Source of the DNA: M3007 sp038203695
Lineage (GTDB): Bacteria; Bacteroidota; Bacteroidia; Chitinophagales; Saprospiraceae
Direction: 5' to 3'
Assembly: GCA_038203695.1 (NCBI GenBank)
Contig: JBBRDQ010000001.1
Span: 1-64,000, forward strand
Length of the DNA: 64,000 nucleotides
Part shown: in pieces, positions 42,516 through 53,261 of the stretch
Position numbering within the stretch: the stretch's first letter is position 1
How the letters are laid out: each line of letters starts with the position of its first letter
Program-made: the position numbers and the translations under genes
The notes under the pieces: generated by a model
Told to the model about the DNA's origin: nothing
The model's input: only the letters and a program-made list of their open reading frames with translations
Databases searched by the model: none

Positions 42516-43130
42516 CTAGGAGCGCCACTTCAGCGTCTGGATCATGCGATTGACATCCGCTTTCATAAAATTCAGGACCGGGGCCAAAGAATCGGGCCGG
42601 GCCTGTGTGTTGAAGTACAAAGCGCCGCGGACAAAATTGTGGGTGGAGTCGGTTAGAAAAAACTGATAGGCCGATGCAACCGGTCCTTCGACGTTAAAAA
42701 CGATGCCATACACTTGGTCGGCTTTGCGTTCGATCGGGATTTCTTCAATGTAACTGGCTTTGACATTGTGTTTGTTGGTCATTTCGTACGCATCCTGCAC
42801 AAATCTGTCAAAATCGGCCCGGCTGCCGATCTGGTTGTACGTAAAATACACTTTTGCATTGAGCGCGGCTATATCCAGATTAAACCAGCAATCATTGCGC
42901 ACTTTCCCACCAAAAAACGTCGTATCGCGCTCGATTGTCGCATAGGCAGGCTGGTCGAACGTAAAATTGCAATACGCTGCATCGAACGGTTTATAGACCT
43001 TGGCGGGATAATCCACGCGCGGATAGGCCCGCGGTTTTGGAACGGAGATATCCTCTTCGCAGGCCGTCGTGGCAATGCTAATGATCGAAAGAAGCAGCAG
43101 GCAGGCAGTATATTTTTTTAGTAAAAACAT
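42516..43130 (-). CDS. gldD: Gliding motility lipoprotein GldD
   Basis: A 204-residue lipoprotein with lipobox SIATTAC (Cys24) and the GldD opening PKPRAYPRVDYPAKVYKPFD. GldD is one of the Gld proteins needed for gliding in Flavobacterium and is conserved in Bacteroidota; its mechanism is unknown, and it is often found in non-gliding species too. The rest of the sequence (CNFTFDQPAYATIERD, then FTYNQIGSRADFDRFVQDAY and FFLTDSTHNFVRGALYF) matches the family throughout. It converges on the endonuclease gene with 4 bases between stops and is not next to other gld genes. Confidence 0.88.
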   Translation of the reverse strand: MFLLKKYTACLLLLSIISIATTACEEDISVPKPRAYPRVDYPAKVYKPFDAAYCNFTFDQPAYATIERDTTFFGGKVRNDCWFNLDIAALNAKVYFTYNQIGSRADFDRFVQDAYEMTNKHNVKASYIEEIPIERKADQVYGIVFNVEGPVASAYQFFLTDSTHNFVRGALYFNTQARPDSLAPVLNFMKADVNRMIQTLKWRS

Positions 43131-43256
43131 AAAAGCGCGGGGTAGGAAATAATTTAGCGTAGTGATTTGCCGCAGGCACCTAGAACAGGAAGACCCGGCA
43201 ATATAGTATGAAGCATGGGTTTATTCCCTCAAAATGTACCGAAATTCCGCGCGTCA

Positions 43257-44975
43257 CTAGATTTTATCGCCTAACAGGGCGTCCAGATCTTTCACCAGTT
43301 TGTTGGTTTCGGCCCAGGTGTTGTTCATACTGGCGGATTGATTTTGTCCGGCAAAGACGGCTTGTTCGCAGGTTTGCCAGATGGTCAGTGCCGACTGAAT
43401 CTGGTTAAACGGCACCCGGCGTTCCGCCATACGCTGCCGCATGGTAGTCGGCGTCAAGACAGTCGGCGACAGGTCCAGGCGCACCGCCAGGTACTCCTTA
43501 AAGGCTTTGAATAGGGTATCGTAATAAGCGCGCGGTGGGCCGGTCTGCAACAACTGGCTGGCGGCAAAAAAGCGATCGTTCAGCGGCAACATCGGCGTAG
43601 GCTCGCTTACAAACGACGTTTTTGCCGTTTTAGGGCGTTTTTTCCACCACAACAACAGAACGAGCGATAAAACCAACAAGGCCAGCGAACCCCACACAAT
43701 CGGCAGCTGCAACCAGGTCAGCGATCGTTCAAAATAAGCACTGGAACTGCTGTTCCCGGCATCGGGCAAGAAAGCGGCACCTGGCAGTACGGTTATCGGG
43801 AAAGGTTTTTCCAGGCGTAACGTATCGTACCGGCTACTATCGGTATTAAAAAATACAATTTGCGGATGGAGCGTAAACTGACCGGCTTGTTTTGGCAGAA
43901 TCAAGTAGTCGAGTGTTTGCGCATGGATAAAAGTTGCCTGGTCATTTTCATAGACATCTTCGTCGCGCACCTGAGGCGTGGCGGTCTCAAATCCGGGCGG
44001 AAGGGTCAGGGTCGGTGCAGCAAAGCGCTGCGGATTGCCGGTGCCTTCCAGGTGAATACTCATGATCAGCGCCTCGCCTACCCGTAGCGAATCGCGATCA
44101 ACTTGCACTTGCCAGGTATAACGCCCTATCAGTCCGGCAAAACCTTCCGGTGCCGGCATAGGCAGCGGTTTTACCCACAACTGCGCCGGAGGAGCCTGCA
44201 ATACCGTCTGCACCGGTACGGGTGGTAAACCGCGCTGCTGTTGCACGACGCCAATGCGGCGTGTTGCGCTGTCTACCGTGGACAGTCCTTCTTTTTGCGG
44301 ATACAGCCCGGCTTCGTATAGTGTCTGGACGGTATAGGTTTTATTGCGGATGGTTTCGCTTTGCGAACGTGTATCAAAACGCTTTTTTTCTTTGGCCGTG
44401 AAACCTTCAAAATTGGGCATCGCCAATTCACTATCGCCCTGCACATCGATACTGGTGCAGACTTTCAGCCGCCAGGCGATTTGTTGTCCGACAAAAACGG
44501 TGTCGTGTTCGAACTCGCCGACCAGAAAAATCGCCGACGCGGCCACGCGCACGGCCTTTATCTTTAAGGGCAACGTATTGGAATTCAACTGTTTACCATT
44601 TACCTCAACCGTTGCGGGCGCAATCGAATAATTGCCCGGCGTAGTGGCTTCCAGGGTGTACACCCAGGATTCCTGGTAATAAGGCCGTCCGTTATTAAAG
44701 CCGCCGCCTCGAATAGGGCCGTCGACCGAAACCACCCGGCAGCCTTTGAACTGCGGCGCGCGAAATGCAGTGCCACTCGCATCCCGCAGGATGTAAGAAA
44801 CGTCCACGTTATTGCCGACTGAGAGGATACTCCGCTCAATTTTTGCCGTCAATACAGGGGTTTGTTGTGCAAAAAGCGGCTGCACAGCAGTGAGTAACAA
44901 CACTACGAGGTAGGGGAGCGGTAAACGAGTTCGAAAAGTCTGCAAAAGAATGGGTATTAACATACGGGCAAGCAC
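43257..44975 (-). CDS. batD: BatD-like protein
   Basis: A 572-residue inner-membrane protein with a signal peptide ending in PLFAQQ (about residue 37), periplasmic beta-sandwich repeats and a transmembrane helix near residue 435-455 (LPIVWGSLALLVLSLVLLLW) followed by a cytoplasmic C-terminal domain. The N-terminal region matches BatD (LTAKIERSILSVGNNVDVSY; SYILRDASGTAFRAPQFKG). BatD is usually part of a Bat/MoxR operon linked to oxidative stress tolerance; here no MoxR, BatA or BatB gene is adjacent, which is unusual. The start may instead be the Met five residues in. Confidence 0.85.
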   Translation of the reverse strand: MLARMLIPILLQTFRTRLPLPYLVVLLLTAVQPLFAQQTPVLTAKIERSILSVGNNVDVSYILRDASGTAFRAPQFKGCRVVSVDGPIRGGGFNNGRPYYQESWVYTLEATTPGNYSIAPATVEVNGKQLNSNTLPLKIKAVRVAASAIFLVGEFEHDTVFVGQQIAWRLKVCTSIDVQGDSELAMPNFEGFTAKEKKRFDTRSQSETIRNKTYTVQTLYEAGLYPQKEGLSTVDSATRRIGVVQQQRGLPPVPVQTVLQAPPAQLWVKPLPMPAPEGFAGLIGRYTWQVQVDRDSLRVGEALIMSIHLEGTGNPQRFAAPTLTLPPGFETATPQVRDEDVYENDQATFIHAQTLDYLILPKQAGQFTLHPQIVFFNTDSSRYDTLRLEKPFPITVLPGAAFLPDAGNSSSSAYFERSLTWLQLPIVWGSLALLVLSLVLLLWWKKRPKTAKTSFVSEPTPMLPLNDRFFAASQLLQTGPPRAYYDTLFKAFKEYLAVRLDLSPTVLTPTTMRQRMAERRVPFNQIQSALTIWQTCEQAVFAGQNQSASMNNTWAETNKLVKDLDALLGDKI

Positions 44976-45123
44976 AGCGGTAAAGGTAAGTCAGAATTGT
45001 TTTTCAATTTCAAATTTTGATGGGCGATCAGCCAGTTTAATTTTAGACGCACGCCCAAAGCAAAAAAATCTGGCGGCGTATGGTTTAATTTTTAGCACAT
45101 TTGCGCAAAACTTTATTCCCGCT

Positions 45124-46053
45124 ATGTACGAGTTAAATAAATCTACATTCGGCCCTTATACCCGGTATGAACTGCACCATCCGGCGACGGGTAATGGTTT
45201 CAGTATCGTACCTGAACGGGGCGCTAACCTGCTCGACCTCTCCTTTGGCGGGCGCAATATCCTGGATGGATTCACTACCCCCGAAGAATTGACGGCCGCT
45301 AAATGGGGGAAAAGCGTGTTGTTATTCCCGTTCCCCAATCGCCTGGACCACGGTAAATACAACTGGTTGGGCAAATCCTATCAATTTCCCCTCAATAATG
45401 CTGCCACGGAAAATGCCATCCACGGTTTTGTGCGCGACGAGGCATTTACGGTCGACTATATCTTTTTAGCCAAGGACCACGCCAGCATCCTGTGCAGTTT
45501 CAATTATGACGGCAGCCGGGAATATTATCCGTTCCCTTTCACCCTGGAAGTGGAGTTCATGCTGCACGACAACGGTACTTTTACCCTGGAAGCAGCCTGC
45601 CGCAATCTGCATACCGAAGTCATTCCGATCGGTTTCGGCTGGCATCCTTACTTCCGCCTGGCCGAACAAGCCGGCGATCATTCTATGCAATTGCCTGGTT
45701 GTGAAATGGTTGCCATCAACGACCGCATGATCCCCACTGGCGCGCCTACCCCTTATCCGACATTCCAGCGTACCAAGAAAGTGGGTGACACCGTACTGGA
45801 CAATTGTTTCCGCAGCGCACGCGACAGCGGTAGTTATAAAATGGTCCTTCAAGGACCCGCAGGCAAGATCGCGGTGAAAGCCAACGCCCGTCAGTTCCCT
45901 TACTTTCAGGTATTTACGCCGCCGCACCGCGCCAGCATCGCCCTCGAACCCATGTCCTGCAACGTCGATGCTTTCAACAATCAGCAGGGCCTGGTTACGT
46001 TGGCACCGGAGGCGGAATGGAAGGGGAAGATGGTTATTAGTTTTGAGTTTTGA
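45124..46053 (+). CDS. Aldose 1-epimerase (mutarotase-like)
   Basis: A 309-residue cytoplasmic protein of the aldose epimerase family, which interconverts sugar anomers. Typical motifs are the N-terminal FSIVPERGANLLDLSFGGRN, NRLDHGKYNWLGK, AIHGFVRDEAF with the catalytic His, GFGWHPYFRL with the second His, and the closing PHRASIALEPMSCNVDAFNN with the likely Glu. It belongs to the broad group with unknown sugar specificity. The frame is open from 44950, but the ATG at 45124 (MYELNKSTFGPY) begins the conserved sequence. It diverges from batD. Confidence 0.88.
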   Translation: MYELNKSTFGPYTRYELHHPATGNGFSIVPERGANLLDLSFGGRNILDGFTTPEELTAAKWGKSVLLFPFPNRLDHGKYNWLGKSYQFPLNNAATENAIHGFVRDEAFTVDYIFLAKDHASILCSFNYDGSREYYPFPFTLEVEFMLHDNGTFTLEAACRNLHTEVIPIGFGWHPYFRLAEQAGDHSMQLPGCEMVAINDRMIPTGAPTPYPTFQRTKKVGDTVLDNCFRSARDSGSYKMVLQGPAGKIAVKANARQFPYFQVFTPPHRASIALEPMSCNVDAFNNQQGLVTLAPEAEWKGKMVISFEF

Positions 46054-46093
46054 GTTATTTTACATAATTTGTACACTATCAATCTATTATGAG

Positions 46094-46128
46094 TATTAAT
46101 CATTAACCATTAACCATTAATCATTATA
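46094..46128. repeat. ATTAACC repeat, copy C
   Basis: TATTAATCATTAACCATTAACCATTAATCATTATA, a one-sided short copy of the repeat at 4393 and 32808. It ends three bases before the permease start codon, so it forms the 5' leader. Confidence 0.8.
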
Positions 46129-46130
46129 AA

Positions 46131-47516
46131 ATGACCGCTGAACTACGGCGCAACCTCACCCTGTACGGACTTACCATGATTGCCGTCGGCAGCACGATTG
46201 GGAGTGGTATTTTCCGTACGCCCGGCCAGATCGCCCAGCAAGTACATCTTCCCTCATTTGTGATTGCGTTGTGGGTGCTTGGGGGCGTCGTAGCCCTGAC
46301 CGGCGCGCTGACGTATGCGGAAATGGGCAGCAAATTCCCCGGTGCCGGTGGTTTATACGTGTACCTGCGGGAGGCGTATGGCGATGGCGTCGGATTTTTA
46401 TACGGGTGGTTTATCCTGTTTATCAGCACCTCGGGCAGTATTGCCGCATTGGTAGTGGTGTGTGCCGAGCACCTTATCTCGCTGTTTGGCGGCGAAAAAG
46501 ATAGTTCGCTGGTGGTGCCGCTGGCCATTGGCATTACCGTTTTTTTGACCGTTATCAACTTATTCGGCGTAAAAATCGGGGAGTGGATTGCCAATATTTT
46601 TACCGGTGCCAAACTGCTGGGCTTGTTGCTGATCATTGTGAGCGGTTTCTTTTTTGTGCAGCCGATTGCCGTAAATGCCAATGCGCACAGTGCTTTTGCC
46701 ACCACCGAACCGGTTAATTTGTGGACGGCTTTTGCCACGGCTTTTATCGGCGTATTGTGGTCGTATGGCGGCTGGCAACACGCCTCTTTTCTCGCCGGCG
46801 AAACCCGCAATCCCACCCGCAATGTCCCCCGGGCGATGATGCTGGGTGCGGCGATCGTCACCTTGGTGTATGTACTGGCGAATGTGGCTTATATGCGCCT
46901 GTTACCCGTGGAACAGATTGCCGCTTCCAAGACGGTAGCCGCCGACGCCATGGGCACGATCGGTGCCTGGGCCGGCCCTTTGATGGCTTTTCTGATCGCA
47001 TTATCGACTTTTGGGACGACCGGTATTTACTGTATGACCGCGCCGCGTATTTATTATGCCATGGCCAAAGACGGTATTTTCTTTGAAAAACTGGCCGCCG
47101 TACATCCGCGCTGGCAGACGCCGGTGAACGCGATCCTGGTGCAAAGTACCTGGGCCATTATTTTGATCCTGTTCTGGGGCACTTTTGAAAACCTGATCGA
47201 GTACGTCACATTTGTCGACTGGATCGGTCTGATGCTGGTGGGCACGACTATTTTTATCTTCCGGCATCGCGAACGAAAACGCCGGCAAAGCGGCACCGAA
47301 TTATCGGACCCGGCCAACGAGTCGTCCGAAATGACCGCGTCTTATCGCACACCCTTGTACCCCGTTGTGCCCATAATTTTTGTCGGTATTTGTGCCTGGT
47401 TTGTGTCCTACACGATTTTTACCACGCCGGTGAGCGCGGGCGCGGGATTGCTGGTGGTGGCGTTGGGGTGGGTGGTGTATTGGTTTTATTTCAGGCGGCG
47501 GGTGCCGTTGAAGTAA
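46131..47516 (+). CDS. APC superfamily amino acid permease
   Basis: A 461-residue inner-membrane transporter with twelve predicted helices. The helix 1 motif MIAVGSTIGSGIFRTPGQIA is the substrate-binding break of the amino acid-polyamine-organocation superfamily (LAT-like branch), and later AFATAFIGVLWSYGGWQHAS and ALSTFGTTGIYCMTAPRIYY fit the family. Substrate cannot be read. A short hydrophilic loop near residues 370-400 precedes the last pair of helices. Its leader is the ATTAACC repeat and no promoter is evident, so it may rely on the region after the epimerase gene. Confidence 0.9.
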   Translation: MTAELRRNLTLYGLTMIAVGSTIGSGIFRTPGQIAQQVHLPSFVIALWVLGGVVALTGALTYAEMGSKFPGAGGLYVYLREAYGDGVGFLYGWFILFISTSGSIAALVVVCAEHLISLFGGEKDSSLVVPLAIGITVFLTVINLFGVKIGEWIANIFTGAKLLGLLLIIVSGFFFVQPIAVNANAHSAFATTEPVNLWTAFATAFIGVLWSYGGWQHASFLAGETRNPTRNVPRAMMLGAAIVTLVYVLANVAYMRLLPVEQIAASKTVAADAMGTIGAWAGPLMAFLIALSTFGTTGIYCMTAPRIYYAMAKDGIFFEKLAAVHPRWQTPVNAILVQSTWAIILILFWGTFENLIEYVTFVDWIGLMLVGTTIFIFRHRERKRRQSGTELSDPANESSEMTASYRTPLYPVVPIIFVGICAWFVSYTIFTTPVSAGAGLLVVALGWVVYWFYFRRRVPLK

Positions 47517-47605
47517 CTATATTTCACCACAACTGGTTAAATAAACCTAACTTTGTTTGTAATCTTTTAAACATTGGATACCTGTAACAAGTCAAGTTTG
47601 ACCTT

Positions 47606-48175
47606 ATGACTGCTGTATTAAAAATGAATATTGAGGAACTTGATACGAAGTTCGTCGAGAATTTGAAGCACGATTTTGCGCATGCAGAGTTGGAAATCCG
47701 CGTGCATGACCAGCCTGATTCGACCGTAGTTTTTTCCGTGGAAGATTTTTGGCAAACGATCGCACAACTAAACTGGTCGAATGAAGAAGATGACGCCAGT
47801 ATAATAGCGCCCGTTATTCAGATATTAATGCAGCAACCCTTGGCTTACATCTACCGGTTTGCCGACATTCTTTCCGAAAAACTTTGGCAGTTAGACACAA
47901 AAGATCACGCACAGGTTTTCCTGGAAGATGCGGAAGAAGAAGGCTATTTGTCGGTTGATGATTTTCTGTATGCCCGATGTGCGGTAGTAGCCAATGGGCG
48001 TGATTATTATGAAAAAATACGGCAAAACCCTGCTGAAATGCCCATTGATGCCACTTTTGAACCTTTATTATACGTTGCTATAAGTGCTTATAAACGTAAA
48101 ACCGGTAAGGAGTTTAATGCCTTGCCTGCTTTTAATTATGAGACTTACAGCAATAAAGAGGGTTGGAAAAAGTAA
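47606..48175 (+). CDS. DUF4240 domain protein
   Basis: A 189-residue soluble protein. From about residue 45 it follows the DUF4240 plan: FSVEDFWQTIAQLNWSNEED, then a helix and LSVDDFLYARCAVVANGRDYY followed by EKIRQNPAEMP. The family is of unknown function and is common beside polymorphic toxin genes, where immunity has been proposed; I cite this as inference only. The start may be the Met at 47624. It is more AT-rich than the permease before it. Its stop codon is followed, in the same frame with no gap, by the toxin-like frame. Confidence 0.72.
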   Translation: MTAVLKMNIEELDTKFVENLKHDFAHAELEIRVHDQPDSTVVFSVEDFWQTIAQLNWSNEEDDASIIAPVIQILMQQPLAYIYRFADILSEKLWQLDTKDHAQVFLEDAEEEGYLSVDDFLYARCAVVANGRDYYEKIRQNPAEMPIDATFEPLLYVAISAYKRKTGKEFNALPAFNYETYSNKEGWKK

Positions 48176-48184
48176 TTGCAGGAC

Positions 48185-48493
48185 ATGGCGGAACACGGCA
48201 ACTCTAATTTAAATAATAAACTACATCATCTTTACGAAATACGTGATTCTGTAGATGATGTAGTGTTCAAATACGGTATCAGCCACGATCCGATTGATGA
48301 AGATGGCTATTCCAACCGAATGCGGGCGCAGGTTAATTTTCTCAATCTCGGCGTCGACTGGTTGCGCTTTTTTGCCAGAATTCTTATTGTAGATATTGGA
48401 GGCAGGAAAGAGGCAAAGCGCATTGAGCGCAACTACATTCGCACTTTTAAAGATCAAAACGGCCACAACCCACGCGGGAATCTCACTGATTAA
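48185..48493 (+). CDS. Orphan GIY-YIG-like toxin module
   Basis: A 102-residue protein (ATG 48185) that reads like the C-terminal toxin domain of a polymorphic toxin: HLYEIRDSVDDVVFKYGISH (paired strands as in GIY-YIG, with KYGIS for YIG), RMRAQVNF, then AKRIERNYIRTF with an R and an E at catalytic spacing, and a final HNPRGNL. There is no export domain, so it may be an orphan cassette left beside a lost toxin gene. Upstream is DUF4240, a possible immunity gene. Activity and fold are inferred from pattern alone. Confidence 0.48.
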   Translation: MAEHGNSNLNNKLHHLYEIRDSVDDVVFKYGISHDPIDEDGYSNRMRAQVNFLNLGVDWLRFFARILIVDIGGRKEAKRIERNYIRTFKDQNGHNPRGNLTD

Positions 48494-48529
48494 GCACAAG
48501 TGAACGAAAGCCACGCTCCATCACCCAAA

Positions 48530-48622
48530 ATGTTCCAACAAACGATTCAACTCACTTCCGGCGAAACGCTCCAACTCACCTGGATGCAGGAATCTAAGCC
48601 CTTAAAGCCTGATTTACAATGA
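48530..48622 (+). CDS. Possible 30-residue peptide coupled to lipoprotein gene
   Basis: An ATG-to-TGA frame of 30 codons (MFQQTIQLTSGETLQLTWMQ, then ESKPLKPDLQ). Its TGA overlaps the ATG of the next gene (ATGA). The sequence is well-formed, with a strand-like TIQLTSGETLQLTW, and may be the N-terminal fragment of a broken immunity gene or a true leader peptide. No ribosome binding site stands out. Confidence 0.3.
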   Translation: MFQQTIQLTSGETLQLTWMQESKPLKPDLQ

Positions 48623-49389
48623 AACGAACGTTCCTTAGTGCGTTGATTTTATGGCTCGGTTGTCAGTCGCCACCTGTGCCAGGCGAACCGGTTGCACCAG
48701 TGCCGACGGCCCCCGATTCCCTGCAACAACGTTTGCAAGACTCTCTTGTACAAGCCGTCAACCGCAAAAAACAGGAAGCCCGCTTGGATTCCATAGCCGC
48801 TATCGCCCAATCAAAAACCATTTGGGGACCGCACAGATCAGTGGTCGGCGACTTCGATGGTGATGGCGTGCAAGACACCCTTTATGAAAAATACATCAGT
48901 CTGTTAACCGGTAAGGAGACGAATAAGGACTATGATTTCAGGGGTACATCCAATAAAGAAATGATGGAATGGATAGACTGCCTCTTTTACAAACAAAAGT
49001 GGATCGCTCAAAAGGAACCGTTGGTGCGACTGGCCAGTAAAAATCCGGCCATCAAATCTTTTGATGTAGAATCAGGCGACTGTCAGAACGGATTTGGGTA
49101 CCTGAAAAACGTTGGCGACCTGAATGGCGACCGCACCGACGAGATCGTATATTATATTTACGATGTGGATATGTCGTCGATGAATTCCTGTGCGCTGGCG
49201 ACCTATCAAAACGGTGCATGGAAAGAAGTGCGCCACTGGAACATGACGGAAAATGACTTTCTCTATGAAGAAGGTCAGCCGCAACCCAGCCCAACGTACA
49301 TTAAAAAGAAAAACGGCAACGTGTATTACAAAGAGATGGACTTCGGTTCGGGTGCACATATTTGGCGACGGCTTACAACAGATTGGTAA
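48619..49389 (+). CDS. Lipoprotein with FG-GAP-like Asp-rich repeats
   Basis: A 256-residue lipoprotein: signal ends in ILWLGC (Cys15), followed by a Pro-rich and a charged helical stretch. Two DxDxDG-like calcium-binding motifs, VGDFDGDGVQDTLYEKY (near residue 76-92) and VGDLNGDRTDEIVYYIY (near 165-182), resemble single FG-GAP/VCBS repeats. The remainder is strand-rich. It probably lies in the periplasm or on the outer membrane, with unknown role. Its ATG overlaps the stop codon of the short peptide frame. Confidence 0.65.
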   Translation: MKRTFLSALILWLGCQSPPVPGEPVAPVPTAPDSLQQRLQDSLVQAVNRKKQEARLDSIAAIAQSKTIWGPHRSVVGDFDGDGVQDTLYEKYISLLTGKETNKDYDFRGTSNKEMMEWIDCLFYKQKWIAQKEPLVRLASKNPAIKSFDVESGDCQNGFGYLKNVGDLNGDRTDEIVYYIYDVDMSSMNSCALATYQNGAWKEVRHWNMTENDFLYEEGQPQPSPTYIKKKNGNVYYKEMDFGSGAHIWRRLTTDW

Positions 49390-49440
49390 ACAGGTATACA
49401 CACACTCATAAACCAGTCAAACAATCACCATAAACACTTT

Positions 49441-49907
49441 ATGCAAAACGAATTTGAAAAATACATCCAGTCGTATTTTGGGGTGCCGCAACATACGGTC
49501 GATGCCATAATGCCTTTTTTCAAGTTGCAGGAATACAAAAAAGGCGACTACTTTCTGAAAGAAGGCCGTTATGCCGACAAACTGGGCTTTGTGCAAAGCG
49601 GCATTATGCGCGAATATTTAACCGATACTACCGGACAGGAAGTGACTAAATGGATTGCCACACCGGGGTATTTTTCGGCGACATTGCCAGTTTTTTATTC
49701 GATCAGCCGGCGCGCTGGAACCTGCAGGCATTCACCGATTGTACGCTGCTAGTGATTACCAAAACCGATTATGCGCATATCGGACAACTGGTCGCCAAAT
49801 GGCCGGAACTGGAAAAACTGTTCATCGCCCGTTGTTTTACTATTTTAGCGCAACGCATTGTCATGCACCTTTCTTGGTCGAGCGTGTTTCCAGCCGTGCA
49901 CTTTTAG
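49441..49907 (+). pseudogene. Frameshifted, truncated Crp/Fnr-type regulator
   Basis: The first frame reads as a cyclic-nucleotide-binding domain (YIQSYFGVPQHTVDAIMPFF, then GDYFLKEGRYADKLGFVQSG) to about 49680. There the protein moves to another frame: GDIASFLFDQPARWNLQAFT, then LEKLFIARCFTILAQRI. The second frame stops at 49905-49907, before any helix-turn-helix. Thus the gene has an internal frameshift and has lost its DNA-binding domain. An assembly indel could explain the shift but not the missing end. Confidence 0.8.
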
Positions 49908-50256
49908 TTAGGTAAAAAAGTACAAAGTTGCTTGAAAATTTGAGAAAATAGGTGCTTGAAATCGGCGGTTTCAAGATGGCCGATGTGTTTTCGGTCCCGC
50001 TTATTATTGACCACAAAATCAAGGTCATATTCCAGTACATGCTCCGCATGTAGGCGTAACACCCAATCACATCTAACATCTTGTAACCGCTCGTTTCAAC
50101 GGGCGGCCCAGCCTAACACCTAATCCCATCAGCTTTCTTTTCAAACATCCACTTCCACTTCTTGATGGGATGTGCTGAAAAGAAGATGGATGTGCATCAG
50201 GGTAAAGTTTGCGACGGGTGTCTCAGCAAAAACACACGATTCTAAACATCCGTATT
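49908..50256. other. Intergenic stretch after the Crp/Fnr remnant
   Basis: About 350 bases without a supported gene. The sequence has a small perfect inverted repeat (CTTGAAA 49955-49961 with TTTCAAG 49969-49975) and, near 50125-50200, two loosely inverted segments with TTTTC/GAAAA and ACATCC/GGATGT. A minus-strand frame (49861-50079) overlaps the remnant's end and has no motif. The stretch probably contains the decayed 3' end of the Crp/Fnr gene and the next gene's promoter. Confidence 0.4.
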
Positions 50257-50841
50257 ATGCAAACAAAATGGATACTTTTTGCCCTGATGCTCTCTTCCAC
50301 GGCGCTTTTTGCACAAAAAGAAAATGAAACACTGTTCAAAAATAGCCGCGTAACCGGCGGATTTGGCGGCCCCATCTTTTCCTGGAGCAACAACAATAGC
50401 AAAACCGGCTACGGTGCCGGTGGCGGCGGTGGCGTAGTGCTCAACAATTTTTTTATCGGACTCTTTGGCATGGGGGAGACGTTCGAGCGGCCGAAAATCG
50501 GTTCGCAGCAACTTGCGCTGGGCTACGGCGGCTTGTGGATGGGTTACACCATCCCATCGCACAAACTCCTGCACTTGTACACATCGGTCAAAGTAGCCGG
50601 CGGCGCGGTAGGGCTCACGAATTTTGAAGATGACTGGGAAATAGACGACGACCGGATTGATGCCACGCTGGTGGTCGTGCCGGAGGTCGGCCTGGAACTC
50701 AATGTGGCCCGCTGGTTTCGGCTGGGCGCTTCTGCCGGCTACCGGGTTGTAGATGGTTTCGACGGCTGGGGCAGTTATGGTAAAAGAGACCTGAATGCGC
50801 CGGTGTATGCTTTTACGCTGCGGTTTGGATGGTTTAAATAG
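50257..50841 (+). CDS. Secreted glycine-rich outer-membrane-like protein
   Basis: A 194-residue protein with a signal peptide (MQTKWILFALMLSSTALFAQ). The mature part begins with a glycine-rich stretch (TGGFGGPIFSWSNNNSKTGY, AGGGGGVVLNNFFIGLFGMG) and continues in alternating strand segments to a terminal Phe-Lys (RFGWFK), as in small beta-barrels. I do not recognise a named family. The ATG at 50257 is chosen as it begins the signal; the frame is open from 50209. It converges on acs. Confidence 0.65.
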   Translation: MQTKWILFALMLSSTALFAQKENETLFKNSRVTGGFGGPIFSWSNNNSKTGYGAGGGGGVVLNNFFIGLFGMGETFERPKIGSQQLALGYGGLWMGYTIPSHKLLHLYTSVKVAGGAVGLTNFEDDWEIDDDRIDATLVVVPEVGLELNVARWFRLGASAGYRVVDGFDGWGSYGKRDLNAPVYAFTLRFGWFK

Positions 50842-50853
50842 TGGGTTTGGGTA

Positions 50854-50936
50854 GCGCGTTTTGAGTTCGTTACATTGGACGCACGATTGCCAGCATGTTT
50901 GGAAAACAGCGAATGGTTGCGTAACTCAAAACGCGC
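50854..50936. terminator. Hairpin between convergent genes
   Basis: Arms GCGCGTTTTGAGTT (50854-50867) and AACTCAAAACGCGC (50923-50936) are perfect over 14 bases around a long 55-base loop. It lies between two convergent stop codons. Confidence 0.6.
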
Positions 50937-50942
50937 AAAAAC

Positions 50943-52850
<1,908 letters not shown>

Positions 52851-52941
52851 GGTAATGATGCAAATGAGTAGATGGTGAGGGAGCAGGAATTAAGGGGGTA
52901 AAAAGGTGTGTATCTGGTCAAGTACATGTATCCCCAAGTTT

Positions 52942-53205
52942 TTATTCCTTTCCGGTCATACTTGAATCGCGTGCAATCCGATCGTATTCCCCTTTCCAGG
53001 CATACCATCCGAACAGGCACAATCCGGACATGATCGGGGTGAAAATCGGAATGATAATATACCAGAACATTTTGGTATCGAGCACCGCCGTGCCGATTTT
53101 GGTAGCAACATCAATCTCAGTACCGGCCTGTTTAACCATTAGAAATAAAACGGCCACTCCCAGAAATATCCACAAGAAACCGGAAAAACGTTTGAGCACA
53201 TTCAT
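52942..53205 (-). CDS. Small two-helix membrane protein (DUF6814-like)
   Basis: An 87-residue protein with two membrane helices (GFLWIFLGVAVLFLMVKQAG and WYIIIPIFTPIMSGLCLFGW) and a cytoplasmic tail YAWKGEYDRIARD. I recall this pattern as a small family accompanying MFS transporters in Bacteroidota (DUF6814), but I am not certain of the number. The frame is open from 53253, but the ATG at 53205 (MNVLKRFSGFLW) is the natural start. By analogy with YjcH beside the acetate permease ActP, it may be a transporter subunit. Confidence 0.72.
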   Translation of the reverse strand: MNVLKRFSGFLWIFLGVAVLFLMVKQAGTEIDVATKIGTAVLDTKMFWYIIIPIFTPIMSGLCLFGWYAWKGEYDRIARDSSMTGKE

Positions 53206-53261
53206 ATTGATAGTAGCGTGTGATTCAATGTATGAAAATAATTGTCCAGGCAAATGTGCGT

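Noticed and set aside
46124..46861. A 245-codon minus-strand frame over the permease
   Set aside because: Antisense to membrane helices; Pro/Thr-rich composition without a fold.
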